Assembly (NCBI GenBank): GCA_021826025.1
Contig: JAKBBG010000003.1
Span: forward strand, 1-55,006
Source of the DNA: Pseudomonadota bacterium
GTDB taxonomy: Bacteria; Pseudomonadota; Gammaproteobacteria; Burkholderiales; Ferrovaceae
DNA: 55,006 nucleotides
Reading direction: 5' to 3'
Made by a program: the position numbers and the translations under genes. Positions 9,389 to 17,991 of this stretch are shown here, piece by piece (within the stretch, counting starts at the first letter, position 1; each line of letters begins with the position of its first letter). Under the pieces are notes generated by a model that saw only the letters and a program-made list of their open reading frames with translations, had not been told where the DNA came from and ran no database searches.

Positions 9389-10062
9389 ACGGCGCCTTCG
9401 CCCCCTTTCGCCAGGCGGTCCGGCGCGATTTGCTGCTGGCAGCCCGCCACAAGACGGAAGTCATCACGGCGCTATTTTTCTTCGTGATCGTGGTCAACCT
9501 GCTGCCGCTCGGCATCGGCCCGGACCAGGACCTGCTGCGCAAAATTGCGCCGGGCGCCCTCTGGATCGGCGCGTTGCTCGCCACGCTGCTCGGCCTGCAG
9601 CGCCTGTTCGCCCCCGACCACCAGGATGGCACCCTGGAGCAGATGGCGCTTTCCCCGCAGCCCTTCACGCTCCTGATTGCCGGTAAAATCATGGCGCACT
9701 GGCTGGTCTCGGGATTGCCCGTGGTCATGGTCGCCCCCCTGCTCGGCGTGCAGTTCGACCTGCCCGGCAGGAGCCTCGCGATCCTGACGCTGTCGCTCCT
9801 GCTCGGCACTCCGATCCTGTCCCTGATCGGGGCCGTGGGCGCCGCCCTGACGCTGGGGGTGAGGGGCAGCGGCGTGCTGCTGTCCCTGCTGATCCTCCCC
9901 CTCTACATCCCGGCCCTCATTTTCGGGGCGGGCGCCGTGGAAGCCGATCTTGCGGGCCTGGGCATCGAAGGGCACTTTTCCCTGCTGGGAGCATTGCTGC
10001 TGGCCTGCATTGTTTTTGCCCCCTGGGTGACCACGGTGGCGTTGCGCGTTGCGCTGGAGTGA
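9385..10062 (+). CDS. ccmB: Haem exporter permease CcmB
   Basis: This 225-residue protein has six predicted membrane helices and the CcmB motifs QDGTLEQMALSP (cytoplasmic loop) and LTLGVRGSGVLLSLLILPLY. It is the membrane partner of CcmA. The start is fixed by the ATGA overlap with ccmA. ccmC begins four bases after its stop codon. Confidence 0.93.
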   Translation: MNGAFAPFRQAVRRDLLLAARHKTEVITALFFFVIVVNLLPLGIGPDQDLLRKIAPGALWIGALLATLLGLQRLFAPDHQDGTLEQMALSPQPFTLLIAGKIMAHWLVSGLPVVMVAPLLGVQFDLPGRSLAILTLSLLLGTPILSLIGAVGAALTLGVRGSGVLLSLLILPLYIPALIFGAGAVEADLAGLGIEGHFSLLGALLLACIVFAPWVTTVALRVALE

Positions 10063-10066
10063 ACGA

Positions 10067-10810
10067 ATGAGCACATCCCTCATCAACTGGTTCAAATTCG
10101 CATCGCCGGCCTCCTTCTATCCGATGGCGGGCCGGCTCGTGCCCTGGTTTTCGGCGGCAGCCCTGCTGCTTGCCGCGGCAGGCCTGTGGGTGGGGCTCGC
10201 GATCGCCCCCACGGACGCCCAGCAGGGCGAAGGCTACCGGATCATTTTCGTGCACGTGCCGGCAAGCTGGATGTCCATGTTCATTTACTGCGTCATGGCG
10301 TTCTGGTCGGCGCTGGGCCTGTCCTTCAACACGCGCCTGTCGGGCATGATGACTTCGGCGCTCGCCCCCACCGGGGCGCTGTTCGCCTTCCTGTCGCTGT
10401 GGACCGGCTCCCTGTGGGGCAAGCCCATGTGGGGGGCCTGGTGGGTGTGGGATGCGCGCCTGACGTCGCAGCTCATCCTGTTTTTCCTCTACCTGGGCTT
10501 CATCGCACTGCAGGCGGCCATCGACGATCCGAGGCGCGCCGACAAGGCGGGCGCGATCCTCGCCCTGGTGGGCGTGGTCAACGTCCCGATCATCTATTTT
10601 TCCGTGCAGTGGTGGAACACCCTGCACCAGGGCGCCTCGGTTTCCATGACCAAGGCTCCCAGCATGGCGCACACGATGTTGGCGGGGATGCTGTTGATGG
10701 CCCTGGCGTTCTGGGCCTACACCATCGCCATGGCCCTGATCCGGGTGCGCTGCATCATTCTTGAACGCGAATTGACGAGCGAATGGGTGAAGAAAAATGC
10801 AATGGAATAG
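10067..10810 (+). CDS. ccmC: Haem handling protein CcmC
   Basis: This 247-residue protein has six predicted helices. The tryptophan-rich WWD motif (WGKPMWGAWWVWD) at residues 117-129 faces the periplasm and binds haem. His63 in FVHVP and a later His in NTLHQG fit the two axial ligands of the family. CcmC passes haem to CcmE. The ATG at 10067 is preferred over an upstream in-frame ATG at 10049, which lies inside ccmB. Its end overlaps ccmD by 14 bases. Confidence 0.95.
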   Translation: MSTSLINWFKFASPASFYPMAGRLVPWFSAAALLLAAAGLWVGLAIAPTDAQQGEGYRIIFVHVPASWMSMFIYCVMAFWSALGLSFNTRLSGMMTSALAPTGALFAFLSLWTGSLWGKPMWGAWWVWDARLTSQLILFFLYLGFIALQAAIDDPRRADKAGAILALVGVVNVPIIYFSVQWWNTLHQGASVSMTKAPSMAHTMLAGMLLMALAFWAYTIAMALIRVRCIILERELTSEWVKKNAME

Positions 10811-10964
10811 CTGGAGCGAATTCTGGGCCATGGGAGGCTATGGCCTTTACGTCTGGGGCAGCTTCGGCGCGTGCCTGCTGGGCATGACGCTCGAGCCCTG
10901 GCTGCTGCTGCGCCGACGCCGGGCCATCCAGGCCCGCCTGCCGCGCAAGGAGTCCATCCGATGA
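10797..10964 (+). CDS. ccmD: Small haem exporter protein CcmD
   Basis: A 55-residue frame begins [20 protein letters not shown], has one membrane helix at about residues 13-38, and then a basic tail (LLLRRRRA). This composition, with FWxMGGYGxYVW before the helix, is typical of CcmD. CcmD helps release holo-CcmE from CcmABC. It overlaps ccmC by 14 bases and ccmE by four (ATGA). Confidence 0.92.
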   Translation: MQWNSWSEFWAMGGYGLYVWGSFGACLLGMTLEPWLLLRRRRAIQARLPRKESIR

Positions 10965-11401
10965 AACCCCGCCACAAACGCCTGCTGCTCATCCTGGCCG
11001 CGCTCGCCGTACTGGGCGTGGCCGCCGCGCTGGTCCTCAACGCGTTTCGCAGCAACCTGGTGTTCTTTTACACGCCGACCCAGATCGCCAACGGCGAGGC
11101 CCCCAAAAACCGCGCGTTCCGCATCGGCGGCCTGGTGAAAGCCGGCTCGCTCAAGCGCGACGGCATCACGGCCCATTTCATCGTGACCGACACGGTCAAG
11201 GAGTTTCCGGTGCAGTACACCGGCATCCTGCCCGACCTGTTCCGCGAAGGACGCGGCGTGGTGGCCCAGGGCAAGCTGGGAGAGGGCGGGCAGTTCGTGG
11301 CCTCGGAAGTGCTGGCCAAGCACGACGAGAACTACATGCCGCCGGAAGCGAAAAGCGCGGTGGAACAGGCCCAGAAAGCGGCCCGAACCCTCAAGCAGTA
11401 A
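10961..11401 (+). CDS. ccmE: Periplasmic haem chaperone CcmE
   Basis: This 146-residue protein has an N-terminal membrane anchor (about residues 7-28) and an OB-fold periplasmic domain. His121 in [12 protein letters not shown] is the residue that binds haem covalently in the family. CcmE carries haem from CcmABCD to the CcmF/H ligase. It is the last gene of this operon and faces ccmI across 36 bases that contain a GC-rich hairpin. Confidence 0.95.
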   Translation: MKPRHKRLLLILAALAVLGVAAALVLNAFRSNLVFFYTPTQIANGEAPKNRAFRIGGLVKAGSLKRDGITAHFIVTDTVKEFPVQYTGILPDLFREGRGVVAQGKLGEGGQFVASEVLAKHDENYMPPEAKSAVEQAQKAARTLKQ

Positions 11402-11409
11402 TTCCCGTC

Positions 11410-11431
11410 CCGCCGGCCGCACGGCCGGCGG
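11410..11431. terminator. GC-rich hairpin between converging ccmE and ccmI
   Basis: CCGCCGGCC pairs with GGCCGGCGG around a four-base loop between the converging ends of ccmE and ccmI. No T-tract follows on either strand, so intrinsic termination is possible but not typical. Confidence 0.45.
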
Positions 11432-11437
11432 CCCCCT

Positions 11438-12670
11438 TCAAGGCTGCACCTGGCTGATGGTGACCTGCAGGTCGTGCGCTCCCGGCTTGACCGGTCCGCT
11501 GGCGCCCAGAAGATCCCCGCTGGAAGGCATCGCGCTGCCCGATTTCGACACCCGGGCTTCCACGCGCACGAGCTTGGCGGAAGACAGTTTGAATTGCGGG
11601 CTCATGGCCATGTCGTCGGTCAGTGCGAAATCGATCGGCAGCTGGCTGACCGTCGTGCGGAGCACGGCGAGCGGCATGCGCGGCCCGTCCACGGCGCGGG
11701 CAAAAATGAAGACCGTGTCGCTCGGGGAAACCTTGCCTTTGAGCGCCGGGTCGATGCTGACGCGGCCGGTCACAGTGCCGGAGGCCGCTGCGCCCTGGGT
11801 TTCCCCGGGCTCGGCAGGCATCTGGAACTGGCTGGCGGCGAGCGGCGGCAATTTGGCCTTTGCGCGCGCCATGTTGAGGTTCTGCAGGACGAACTGGGCG
11901 TCGGGGGAGCCCGGCTCCAGCAGCGGCATCAGCTTCTGCCAGTAGCTGTCGGCCTTGCGATAGTCCCTGTCCGCAAAGGCAATCCCCCCGGCCAGGAAAA
12001 GGCCCTTGCCATTGCTCGGTTCCAGCGCCAGCGCGGACTGGACCAGGGCGCGGGCCTTGGCCATGCCCGGATCTTCGCCCGATGCGGTCAGGGCCTCCGC
12101 GTAGTCCACCATCAGCTGGGGATCGTCGCGAAGCTGCGCCGCCAGATGGCCATACGCTTCCACGGCTTCCTTGGGCTTGTCGAGGTTCATGTAGGAGCGC
12201 GCCAGCATGGCCCAGCCCTGGGGATTGTTCGGCTCCTTGGCCAGTTTTGCCGCCAGCGAATCCACCATGTCGCGAACCTGCTTTTCAGTCACTTCCTGCG
12301 GCGCCTGCTGCGGATTGAACGCTTCCGGATGCCCATGCCAGGCATAAATGCCGCCGGCCACGAGGGGAATGGCCACCAGGATGCCGATGGCCACCTTGCG
12401 GCCGTGGGAGAAGTCGGTGACTTCGGGAGCCACCGCAGTGTCTTCCAGCAGGCGCCGCTGGATTTCGTCGCGCGCCTGGGCGTAGTCCGCGTCCGCAAGG
12501 CTGCCGTCGCGGTGCTCGGATTCCAGTTCAGCCAGCTGGTCGCGGTAAACCGCCGCGTTGAGGGCCTTCCGGTTGTCGCTCACGCTGTCGCGGCGGCGCA
12601 GGAGCACAAACAGCAGGATGGCGAGCACGGCCAGCGAAAGCAGGCCTGCCGCGAGGAGGAATGAAGTCAT
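11438..12670 (-). CDS. ccmI: Cytochrome c biogenesis factor CcmI (CycH)
   Basis: This 410-residue protein has two N-terminal membrane helices (about 3-26 and 93-112) around a cytoplasmic leucine-zipper-like loop. TPR repeats follow, with GWAMLARSYMNLDKPKEAVE as the clearest unit, and then a C-terminal domain with GRVSIDPALKGKV, typical of the periplasmic part of CcmI. CcmI holds apocytochromes for haem ligation. Its start overlaps the ccmH stop by four bases (ATGA). Confidence 0.9.
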   Translation of the reverse strand: MTSFLLAAGLLSLAVLAILLFVLLRRRDSVSDNRKALNAAVYRDQLAELESEHRDGSLADADYAQARDEIQRRLLEDTAVAPEVTDFSHGRKVAIGILVAIPLVAGGIYAWHGHPEAFNPQQAPQEVTEKQVRDMVDSLAAKLAKEPNNPQGWAMLARSYMNLDKPKEAVEAYGHLAAQLRDDPQLMVDYAEALTASGEDPGMAKARALVQSALALEPSNGKGLFLAGGIAFADRDYRKADSYWQKLMPLLEPGSPDAQFVLQNLNMARAKAKLPPLAASQFQMPAEPGETQGAAASGTVTGRVSIDPALKGKVSPSDTVFIFARAVDGPRMPLAVLRTTVSQLPIDFALTDDMAMSPQFKLSSAKLVRVEARVSKSGSAMPSSGDLLGASGPVKPGAHDLQVTISQVQP

Positions 12671-13122
12671 GATTGGTCGCGCAGCAGCGCCTCGGCTTGT
12701 TTTTTCTGTTCGGAAGAAAGGGGGCTCTCTGCCGCATCACGGTTGCGGCGACGGAGCACGAAGGCCAGCACGGCGACGCCGATCGCCAGAAAGACGAACG
12801 GTCCGAACCAGAGAAACCAGGTCTTCGGCTTCACGGGAGGGCGGTAGCGCACAAAATCCCCGTAGCGGGAAACCATGTAATCGACCACCTGCTGGTCGGT
12901 CTTCCCCTGCCGGATCTGCGCACGGATTTCCCGTCTCAGGTCCTCCGCAAGGTCGGCCCTGGACCCGGCCAGGGACTCGTTCTGGCACACCAGGCAGCGC
13001 ATCTCCTGGGCGATCTTGATGAGGCGCTGTTCCACCACTTCGTCTTCCGCCAGCGGCTTGGCCTCGTTGGCATGGAGCGGCCAGGAAAAGCAGAGCAGGA
13101 CGAGCCAAAGCCACGGTTTCAT
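12667..13122 (-). CDS. ccmH: Apocytochrome thiol-reductase CcmH (CycL)
   Basis: This 151-residue protein has a signal peptide ending near HANEA, the redox motif RCLVCQ (Cys43 and Cys46), and a C-terminal membrane helix at about 104-124. CcmH reduces apocytochrome thiols before haem attachment and works with CcmG and CcmF. The start at 13122 gives the usual CcmH length; the frame upstream overlaps ccmG. It overlaps both neighbours by four bases. Confidence 0.93.
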   Translation of the reverse strand: MKPWLWLVLLCFSWPLHANEAKPLAEDEVVEQRLIKIAQEMRCLVCQNESLAGSRADLAEDLRREIRAQIRQGKTDQQVVDYMVSRYGDFVRYRPPVKPKTWFLWFGPFVFLAIGVAVLAFVLRRRNRDAAESPLSSEQKKQAEALLRDQS

Positions 13123-13658
13123 TTTTTCAGCTCCGCAATGAGAGGCAGGATGGTCTTCTGCAGCGCTTCGAGCGTGACGGGCCCGATCTGCTTGTAGCGG
13201 ATGACCCCGTGCCGGTCGATCACGTAGGTTTCCGGAACGCCGTAGACGCCGTAATCGATGCCGACGCGGCCGTCCGCATCCACCGCCGTGAGGGTATAGG
13301 GATCGCCGTAATCGGAAAGCCATTTTTGCGCGTCGGCCGCCTGGTCCTTGTAGTCCAGCCCGATCATCGGCACCGCATGGGTGCGGGAAAACTTCAGCAG
13401 CAGGGGATGCTCTTCGCGACAGGACACGCACCAGGACGCCCACACGTTCAGAAGCCACACCTGCCCTTTCAGGTCGGCCGGGCTGAAGGTTTTTCCCGGC
13501 TCATGGAGTTGGGGCAACAGGAAATTGGGGGCCGGCCTGTCGATGAGCGGCGACGGCACGAGGTGGGGGTCGCGCGTGAGGCCGATGGCCATCAGCGCGA
13601 CCAGGCCCGCGAACGCAAGCAGCGGAATCAGGAACCACAGGTTGAACTTCTTCTTCAT
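13119..13658 (-). CDS. ccmG: Periplasmic thioredoxin CcmG/DsbE
   Basis: This 179-residue membrane-anchored thioredoxin has one helix at about residues 7-26, PAPNFLLPQL, the active site NVWASWCVSC (Cys77 and Cys80) and the cis-Pro loop YGVPETYVID. CcmG keeps CcmH and apocytochromes reduced. I chose the ATG at 13658, which overlaps the ccmF stop (ATGA); an upstream ATG in the same frame lies within ccmF. Confidence 0.93.
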   Translation of the reverse strand: MKKKFNLWFLIPLLAFAGLVALMAIGLTRDPHLVPSPLIDRPAPNFLLPQLHEPGKTFSPADLKGQVWLLNVWASWCVSCREEHPLLLKFSRTHAVPMIGLDYKDQAADAQKWLSDYGDPYTLTAVDADGRVGIDYGVYGVPETYVIDRHGVIRYKQIGPVTLEALQKTILPLIAELKK

Positions 13659-15589
13659 GGCTTCGCCGTCTCCCCGCCCGCGCGCTTGCCACCGACCCGG
13701 TAGCGGCGATCGGAAGCCGCCAGGATCCCGCCCAGGGCCATCAGGACGCAGCCGCCCCAAATCCAGTTGACGAAAGGCTTGTAGTACACGCGCACGCCCC
13801 AGGCCCCATGGTCGAGGGGCTCCCCGAGGGACACGTAGAGGTCGCGGTCCACCGTGGAATGAATGGCCGCTTCGGTCATGGGCATGGGCGAAGAAAAATA
13901 CGTGCGCTTTTCAGGCAGCAGCCGGCCCTGGACTTCGCCGTTGCGGGCGTAGGTGACCATGCCCTGCATCGCGGTGTAGTTGGGTCCGGGAACTTCCTGG
14001 ACGCCCACCAGGCGGAACGTGGTGCCTGCCAGGGTGAGGGTGTCGCCCGGTGCCATGCGCACGTCGCGTTCCAGTTCGTAGCCTTTGATCAGGGTCACGC
14101 CGATGACGAACACGGCAAGCCCCAGATGCGCCGTCTGCATGCCCCAGAACCAGAAAGGAATGCGGCTGACCTTGCGCCAGGCCCACACCTGACGCGCCAC
14201 GGCCAGGATGAGCCAGGTCGCCACCGCGATTCCGAGGGCTGAAAGCGGCGAAAAACTCCCCATCAGGACCGGCACCACCATGCCCACGAGTATGGACAGC
14301 ACGATCTCGACCCGGACTTTTTTCAGCAGGGTCCGGAGTTCCGCCTTTTTCCAGTTGGCCAGGGTGCCAAGAGGCAGGATCAGGAGCAGGGGGATCATCA
14401 GCGGCACGAACACCGTATTGAAATAGGGCGGCCCAACGGACAGCTTGCCGAGATTGAGCGCGTCGATCACCATGGGGTAGATGGTACCCAGCAGCACCGA
14501 ACCGGCCGCCACCACCAGCAGCACGTTGTTGAGCAGCAGGAACGATTCGCGCGAAACCAGCTTGAAGCGCCCGCCCTCACCTACGGACGGCGCACGCCAG
14601 GCAAACAGGGTGAGCGAACCGCCGATCACGAGCGCCAGGAACAGCAGCACGAACACCCCCCGGCGCGGGTCAGACGCGAACGCATGCACCGAAGTGAGCA
14701 CGCCGGAGCGCACGATGAACGTGCCCACGAGGGAGAGCGAGAAGGCGGCGATGGCGAGCAACACGGTCCAGCGCTTGAAGGCCCCCCGTTTTTCGGTCAC
14801 CACCAGCGAATGGATCAGGGCCGTGCCCACGAGCCAGGGCATGAACGACGCGTTTTCCACGGGATCCCAGAACCACCAGCCTCCCCAGCCCAGCTCGTAG
14901 TAAGCCCAGCGAGAGCCGAAACAGATGCCCAGGGTGAGGAACACCCAGGCAGCCAGGGTCCAGGGCCGGGACCAGCGCGCCCAGGTGGCGTCGAGCTTGC
15001 CGGAAATGAGGGCGGACAGGGCAAAGGCAAAGGCCACGGAAAACCCCACATAGCCCATGTACAGCATGGGAGGGTGGTAGACGAGTCCCGGGTCCTGCAG
15101 CAGCGGATTGAGGTCGCGCCCGTCCTGCGCCGCAGGAAACAGGCGGTCGAAAGGATTGGAAGTGAGCAGGATGAAAAGCAGGAAGCCCACCATCACCAGT
15201 CCCAGCACGCCCAGCACGCGGGCCACCACCGGGTCGGGAAGGCGGCGGGAAAACAGGGCCACGGCCGCAGTCCAGCCTGACAGCATCAGCACCCACAGCA
15301 GCAGCGACCCTTCATGCCCGCCCCATACGGCGGAAAACTGGTATTGGACCGGCAGCTTGGAATTGGAATGCTCGCTCACGTAGAGCACGGAAAAGTCGTT
15401 GTGCAGGAACGCCCAGGCCAGGCAGGCGAAGGAAACCACCACGCACAGGAACAGGGTCAGCGCCGCGGGGCGGGAAAGTCTGATCCAAGCGGCCACGCCC
15501 TTCTGGGCTCCCGCCAGGGAAAAAAAGGCCAGAGCCGCCGACAGCAGCATGGCAAGGATCAGGGCAAAGTGTCCAAGTTCGGGAATCAT
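13655..15589 (-). CDS. ccmF: Haem lyase subunit CcmF
   Basis: This 644-residue multi-helix membrane protein has the WWD domain GWGGWWFWDPVENASFMPW at about residues 234-252 and flanking conserved stretches such as VWGGHEGSLLLW. CcmF with CcmH and CcmI attaches haem to the CXXCH motifs of apocytochromes. It is the first gene of ccmFGHI, which runs towards ccmABCDE, so the two halves of the pathway are transcribed separately. Confidence 0.95.
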   Translation of the reverse strand: MIPELGHFALILAMLLSAALAFFSLAGAQKGVAAWIRLSRPAALTLFLCVVVSFACLAWAFLHNDFSVLYVSEHSNSKLPVQYQFSAVWGGHEGSLLLWVLMLSGWTAAVALFSRRLPDPVVARVLGVLGLVMVGFLLFILLTSNPFDRLFPAAQDGRDLNPLLQDPGLVYHPPMLYMGYVGFSVAFAFALSALISGKLDATWARWSRPWTLAAWVFLTLGICFGSRWAYYELGWGGWWFWDPVENASFMPWLVGTALIHSLVVTEKRGAFKRWTVLLAIAAFSLSLVGTFIVRSGVLTSVHAFASDPRRGVFVLLFLALVIGGSLTLFAWRAPSVGEGGRFKLVSRESFLLLNNVLLVVAAGSVLLGTIYPMVIDALNLGKLSVGPPYFNTVFVPLMIPLLLILPLGTLANWKKAELRTLLKKVRVEIVLSILVGMVVPVLMGSFSPLSALGIAVATWLILAVARQVWAWRKVSRIPFWFWGMQTAHLGLAVFVIGVTLIKGYELERDVRMAPGDTLTLAGTTFRLVGVQEVPGPNYTAMQGMVTYARNGEVQGRLLPEKRTYFSSPMPMTEAAIHSTVDRDLYVSLGEPLDHGAWGVRVYYKPFVNWIWGGCVLMALGGILAASDRRYRVGGKRAGGETAKP

Positions 15590-15648
15590 CCGGCACCCAT
15601 CGGCTTCAAGAAATTCGGGAAAGTCCGTAAGTGTACATCAGCCGGGAC

Positions 15649-15654
15649 TATAAT
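15649..15654 (+). promoter_or_regulatory. Putative -10 element of the universal stress gene
   Basis: A perfect TATAAT lies 41 bases before the uspA ATG, in the 106-base gap shared with ccmF. The region 17 bases upstream (CGTAAG) is a poor -35. The gene has a clear ribosome site (GGAGG). Confidence 0.4.
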
Positions 15655-15695
15655 GAAGATGCCGCGTTGTCGGCTGGCTCATACTGGAGGTCGCC

Positions 15696-16124
15696 ATGTT
15701 CAAGCACATCCTCATCGCCACGGACGGATCGGAACTGTCGCGCAAAGCCGTCACCGGAGGGCTGGAAATGGCCAAGGCCCTGGGGGCCCGGGTCACGGCT
15801 TACTCCTGCGTGGTGGAATACCTGCCCATGACGGAATTCGCCGTGGAAACCCCCCAAACCGTGATGGAGCAGCTGGAATCCGAGGCGGACCGTCATCTGA
15901 AGGAATTCACCGCACAGGCGGCGGCGGCAGGCGTCCCTTTCGGCACCGTGAAAAGCACCGAGTTTTCACCCTATACGGGAATCATCGAGACCGCCCGAAA
16001 ACAGCATTGCGACCTGATCATGATGGCGTCGCACGGCCGCCGCGGCCTGGCCGGCCTGCTGCTGGGCAGCGAGACCCAGAAAGTGCTGACCCACTCCGAA
16101 ATTCCGGTGCTGGTCTACCGCTGA
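15696..16124 (+). CDS. Universal stress protein (UspA family)
   Basis: This 142-residue cytosolic protein begins MFKHILIATDGSELSRKAV, the usual Usp start. It carries the ATP-binding pattern near the C-terminus (MASHGRRGLAGLLLGSETQKV), so it probably belongs to the ATP-binding class. It stands alone, divergent from ccmF and convergent with the Gly/Trp-rich gene. Its specific role is not evident. Confidence 0.9.
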   Translation: MFKHILIATDGSELSRKAVTGGLEMAKALGARVTAYSCVVEYLPMTEFAVETPQTVMEQLESEADRHLKEFTAQAAAAGVPFGTVKSTEFSPYTGIIETARKQHCDLIMMASHGRRGLAGLLLGSETQKVLTHSEIPVLVYR

Positions 16125-16125
16125 G

Positions 16126-16689
16126 CTACTGCTGGATCGCTCCCGGCGGGGTGGCCGGCACGGCGCGCCAGGGCTCCGGACATTGGGTCACGTAGGGGTA
16201 ATACCCTCTGGCGGACTGGCAATAAAACCAGTTCTGGGGCCCGGCTTCCTGGGTGGAACCCAGATAGGTGGTGTCTTGCGGAGAAACCGGAGTCTGGTTC
16301 ACCACCACGGTGGTCGGCTGGGCGCCATAATATCCGTAGCCCGCCCCCCACGGATAGGGATTGTAAACCCAGGGGTCGGCCATGGCCCAGCCAACGCCCA
16401 GGCCCAGGCCCCATCCCCAGCCGCCCCAGCCCCAGTCACCCCGGTACCACGGACGGCCGCCCCAGCCTCCGTTCCAGCCGCGCCCGCCCCAGCCTCCGTT
16501 CCAGCCGCGTCCGCCCCAGTTGCCGCCCCGGTAGCCGCCGTACCCACCGCCGCCGGCAAAATGGCCGCCGCCCATGTGGCCGCCGCCCATATGGCCGCCG
16601 CCACCGCCGTGTTGAGCCCAGGCCGGCAGGGCCGCCGCCAGCGCGAGGGCAGGAAGCAGCTTCAAAGTCAGGGAAGATGGCTTTTTCAT
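16126..16689 (-). CDS. Secreted Gly/Trp/Tyr-rich protein with C-terminal CPEPW motif
   Basis: This 187-residue protein has a signal peptide ending at PAWAQ. A Gly/His/Trp-rich region with tandem WNGGWGGRG units follows, then a Tyr-rich part. The C-terminus (ARGYYPYVTQCPEPWRAVPA) recurs almost unchanged in the protein at 28805-29185. The function is unknown; the two C-terminal cysteines may form a disulfide. It follows a Spy-like gene with 38 bases between, the same order as at the second locus. The start is supported by a ribosome site (GGAGG). Confidence 0.65.
   Translation of the reverse strand: MKKPSSLTLKLLPALALAAALPAWAQHGGGGGHMGGGHMGGGHFAGGGGYGGYRGGNWGGRGWNGGWGGRGWNGGWGGRPWYRGDWGWGGWGWGLGLGVGWAMADPWVYNPYPWGAGYGYYGAQPTTVVVNQTPVSPQDTTYLGSTQEAGPQNWFYCQSARGYYPYVTQCPEPWRAVPATPPGAIQQ
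16461..16514. repeat. Two tandem 27-base units within the Gly/Trp-rich gene
   Basis: Copies at 16461-16487 and 16488-16514 differ at one base. They encode repeated WNGGWGGRG units, so this is a repeat inside a coding sequence. Confidence 0.85.
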
Positions 16690-16727
16690 GGGGCCTCCTT
16701 CACGGTGCTGGGCTCGATGCCGGACGA

Positions 16728-17324
16728 TCAGTAGGCGCCGGCATGGCCACCGTAGGATTCGTGATGATGTCCTGTCATCCCGTGGCCGATCCAGCCTCCC
16801 TGGTAGGACTGCTGCCAGTAGAGGTCGAAAATCGTCTTCTGTTTGGGACCCAGGGTCTCGTAAAACGTTTTGGTGTTGTTGAGCGCGGTTTCCAGCAGCG
16901 CCACATGGTCTTGCATGCGCTTGATTTCCGCGCGCATGTGTTCCAGGCCATGGGCCATGCGTTCAGGGGTCGTGCGGTGGGTATGCGCCGGGTCTTCCAT
17001 GGGGCCGAGCTTCATGTGTTCCTCGCGCCACTGGTGGACTTTTTCCGTCTGGGAACGCACGTTGGCCACCACGTCACCAGACCACTGATCCCACGCCGGC
17101 TGTTGCTCCGCCGACAGGTCGAGCTTGGTCTTGAGGTCATCGAGCATGCGCTGGGTGTGCGCCACCCAGTCCACTTCGCCATAGCCATCCCACCCATCCG
17201 GCGATGCGGCGCCGGGGGGAGGCGGCGTGGTCGGGGAGGGATCGGCAGCCAGGACCGGGGCCGCTTGCAGCGCAAGGGCGCTGGCGGCGATCAGAATCAG
17301 TTGCTGGATCGAGGAAATTCGCAT
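16728..17324 (-). CDS. Spy/CpxP-like periplasmic protein (LTXXQ family)
   Basis: This 198-residue protein has a signal peptide (cleavage near VLAAD) and a helical domain. LDLSAEQQPAWDQW corresponds to the LTXXQ motif, TTPERMAHGLEHM follows, then FYETLGPKQKTIFD. Spy and CpxP are periplasmic chaperones or stress sensors. It has a close paralogue at 28238-28777 with the same KQKTIFDLxW end. The C-terminal tail is rich in His and Gly (GHHHESYGGH), which may bind metal. The start at 17324 has a clear AGGAG site. Confidence 0.75.
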   Translation of the reverse strand: MRISSIQQLILIAASALALQAAPVLAADPSPTTPPPPGAASPDGWDGYGEVDWVAHTQRMLDDLKTKLDLSAEQQPAWDQWSGDVVANVRSQTEKVHQWREEHMKLGPMEDPAHTHRTTPERMAHGLEHMRAEIKRMQDHVALLETALNNTKTFYETLGPKQKTIFDLYWQQSYQGGWIGHGMTGHHHESYGGHAGAY

Positions 17325-17472
17325 TGTAAACTCCTGAGTCTCGAGATGATGATCGGACCGTTTGCTTAAAGACAACAGAAGGTCCGGTTTGGTTTCAAGG
17401 AACACGATGTAACAAATTGTGGGTTAGAATGGACCGGGTTTCCACCCGCGTTGCCACCAAACGGAGGACCCC

Positions 17473-17991
17473 ATGAGCATATCACGCCGCATCGCCTTCG
17501 CAGCACTCGCCCTGTCCCTGCCGCTGACCTGGGCTCAAGCCGCATCACCGCTCGACGCTGTTCCGGAAACCATGCCCTACGACATCCCGTACGGCCCCCC
17601 GGTCTCCCTGGCGGAAGCCCGCCAGGCCATCGACGCAGCCATGGCGGAAGCCGCTTCCCATCACTGGAAGCTCAATGTCGCCGTGGTCGACTCCGGAGGC
17701 AACCTGGTCTCGTTCGCGCGCATGGACGGCGCCCAGCTCGCGTCCATCGCCATTGCGGAACATAAGGCAAAGGCCGCCGCAGGCTACCGCCGGGAAACCA
17801 AGGTGTTCGAAAACGCCGTCCAGGAAAAAGGCCTGAATTACGTCACCACGCTGGACGGGGTCATCGCCTCCCGCGGCGGCATTCCCCTGGTGGTCTCCGG
17901 AAAACTGGTGGGCGCCATCGGATGCTCCGGCGGAACCGGTTCCCAGGACGAGGTGGCCTGCACCGCCGGCGTTGCCGCCCTGCGGCGCTGA
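17473..17991 (+). CDS. Exported GlcG/HbpS-family protein
   Basis: This 172-residue protein has a signal peptide (cleavage near AQAAS) and a GlcG/HbpS (DUF336) domain, shown by LNVAVVDSGGNLVSFARMDGA and GGIPLVVSGKLVGAIGCSGG. HbpS in Streptomyces binds haem and iron and reports redox stress; other members have no known role. Here the protein would be periplasmic. It is divergent from the Spy-like gene and convergent with the DUF2721 gene, whose stop lies directly next to it. Confidence 0.75.
   Translation: MSISRRIAFAALALSLPLTWAQAASPLDAVPETMPYDIPYGPPVSLAEARQAIDAAMAEAASHHWKLNVAVVDSGGNLVSFARMDGAQLASIAIAEHKAKAAAGYRRETKVFENAVQEKGLNYVTTLDGVIASRGGIPLVVSGKLVGAIGCSGGTGSQDEVACTAGVAALRR

Noticed and set aside
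16461-16600. Tandem GC-rich repeats considered as a CRISPR or intergenic repeat array.
   Set aside because: The repeats are adjacent, without spacers, keep the frame, and encode Gly/Trp/His-rich units of a secreted protein.
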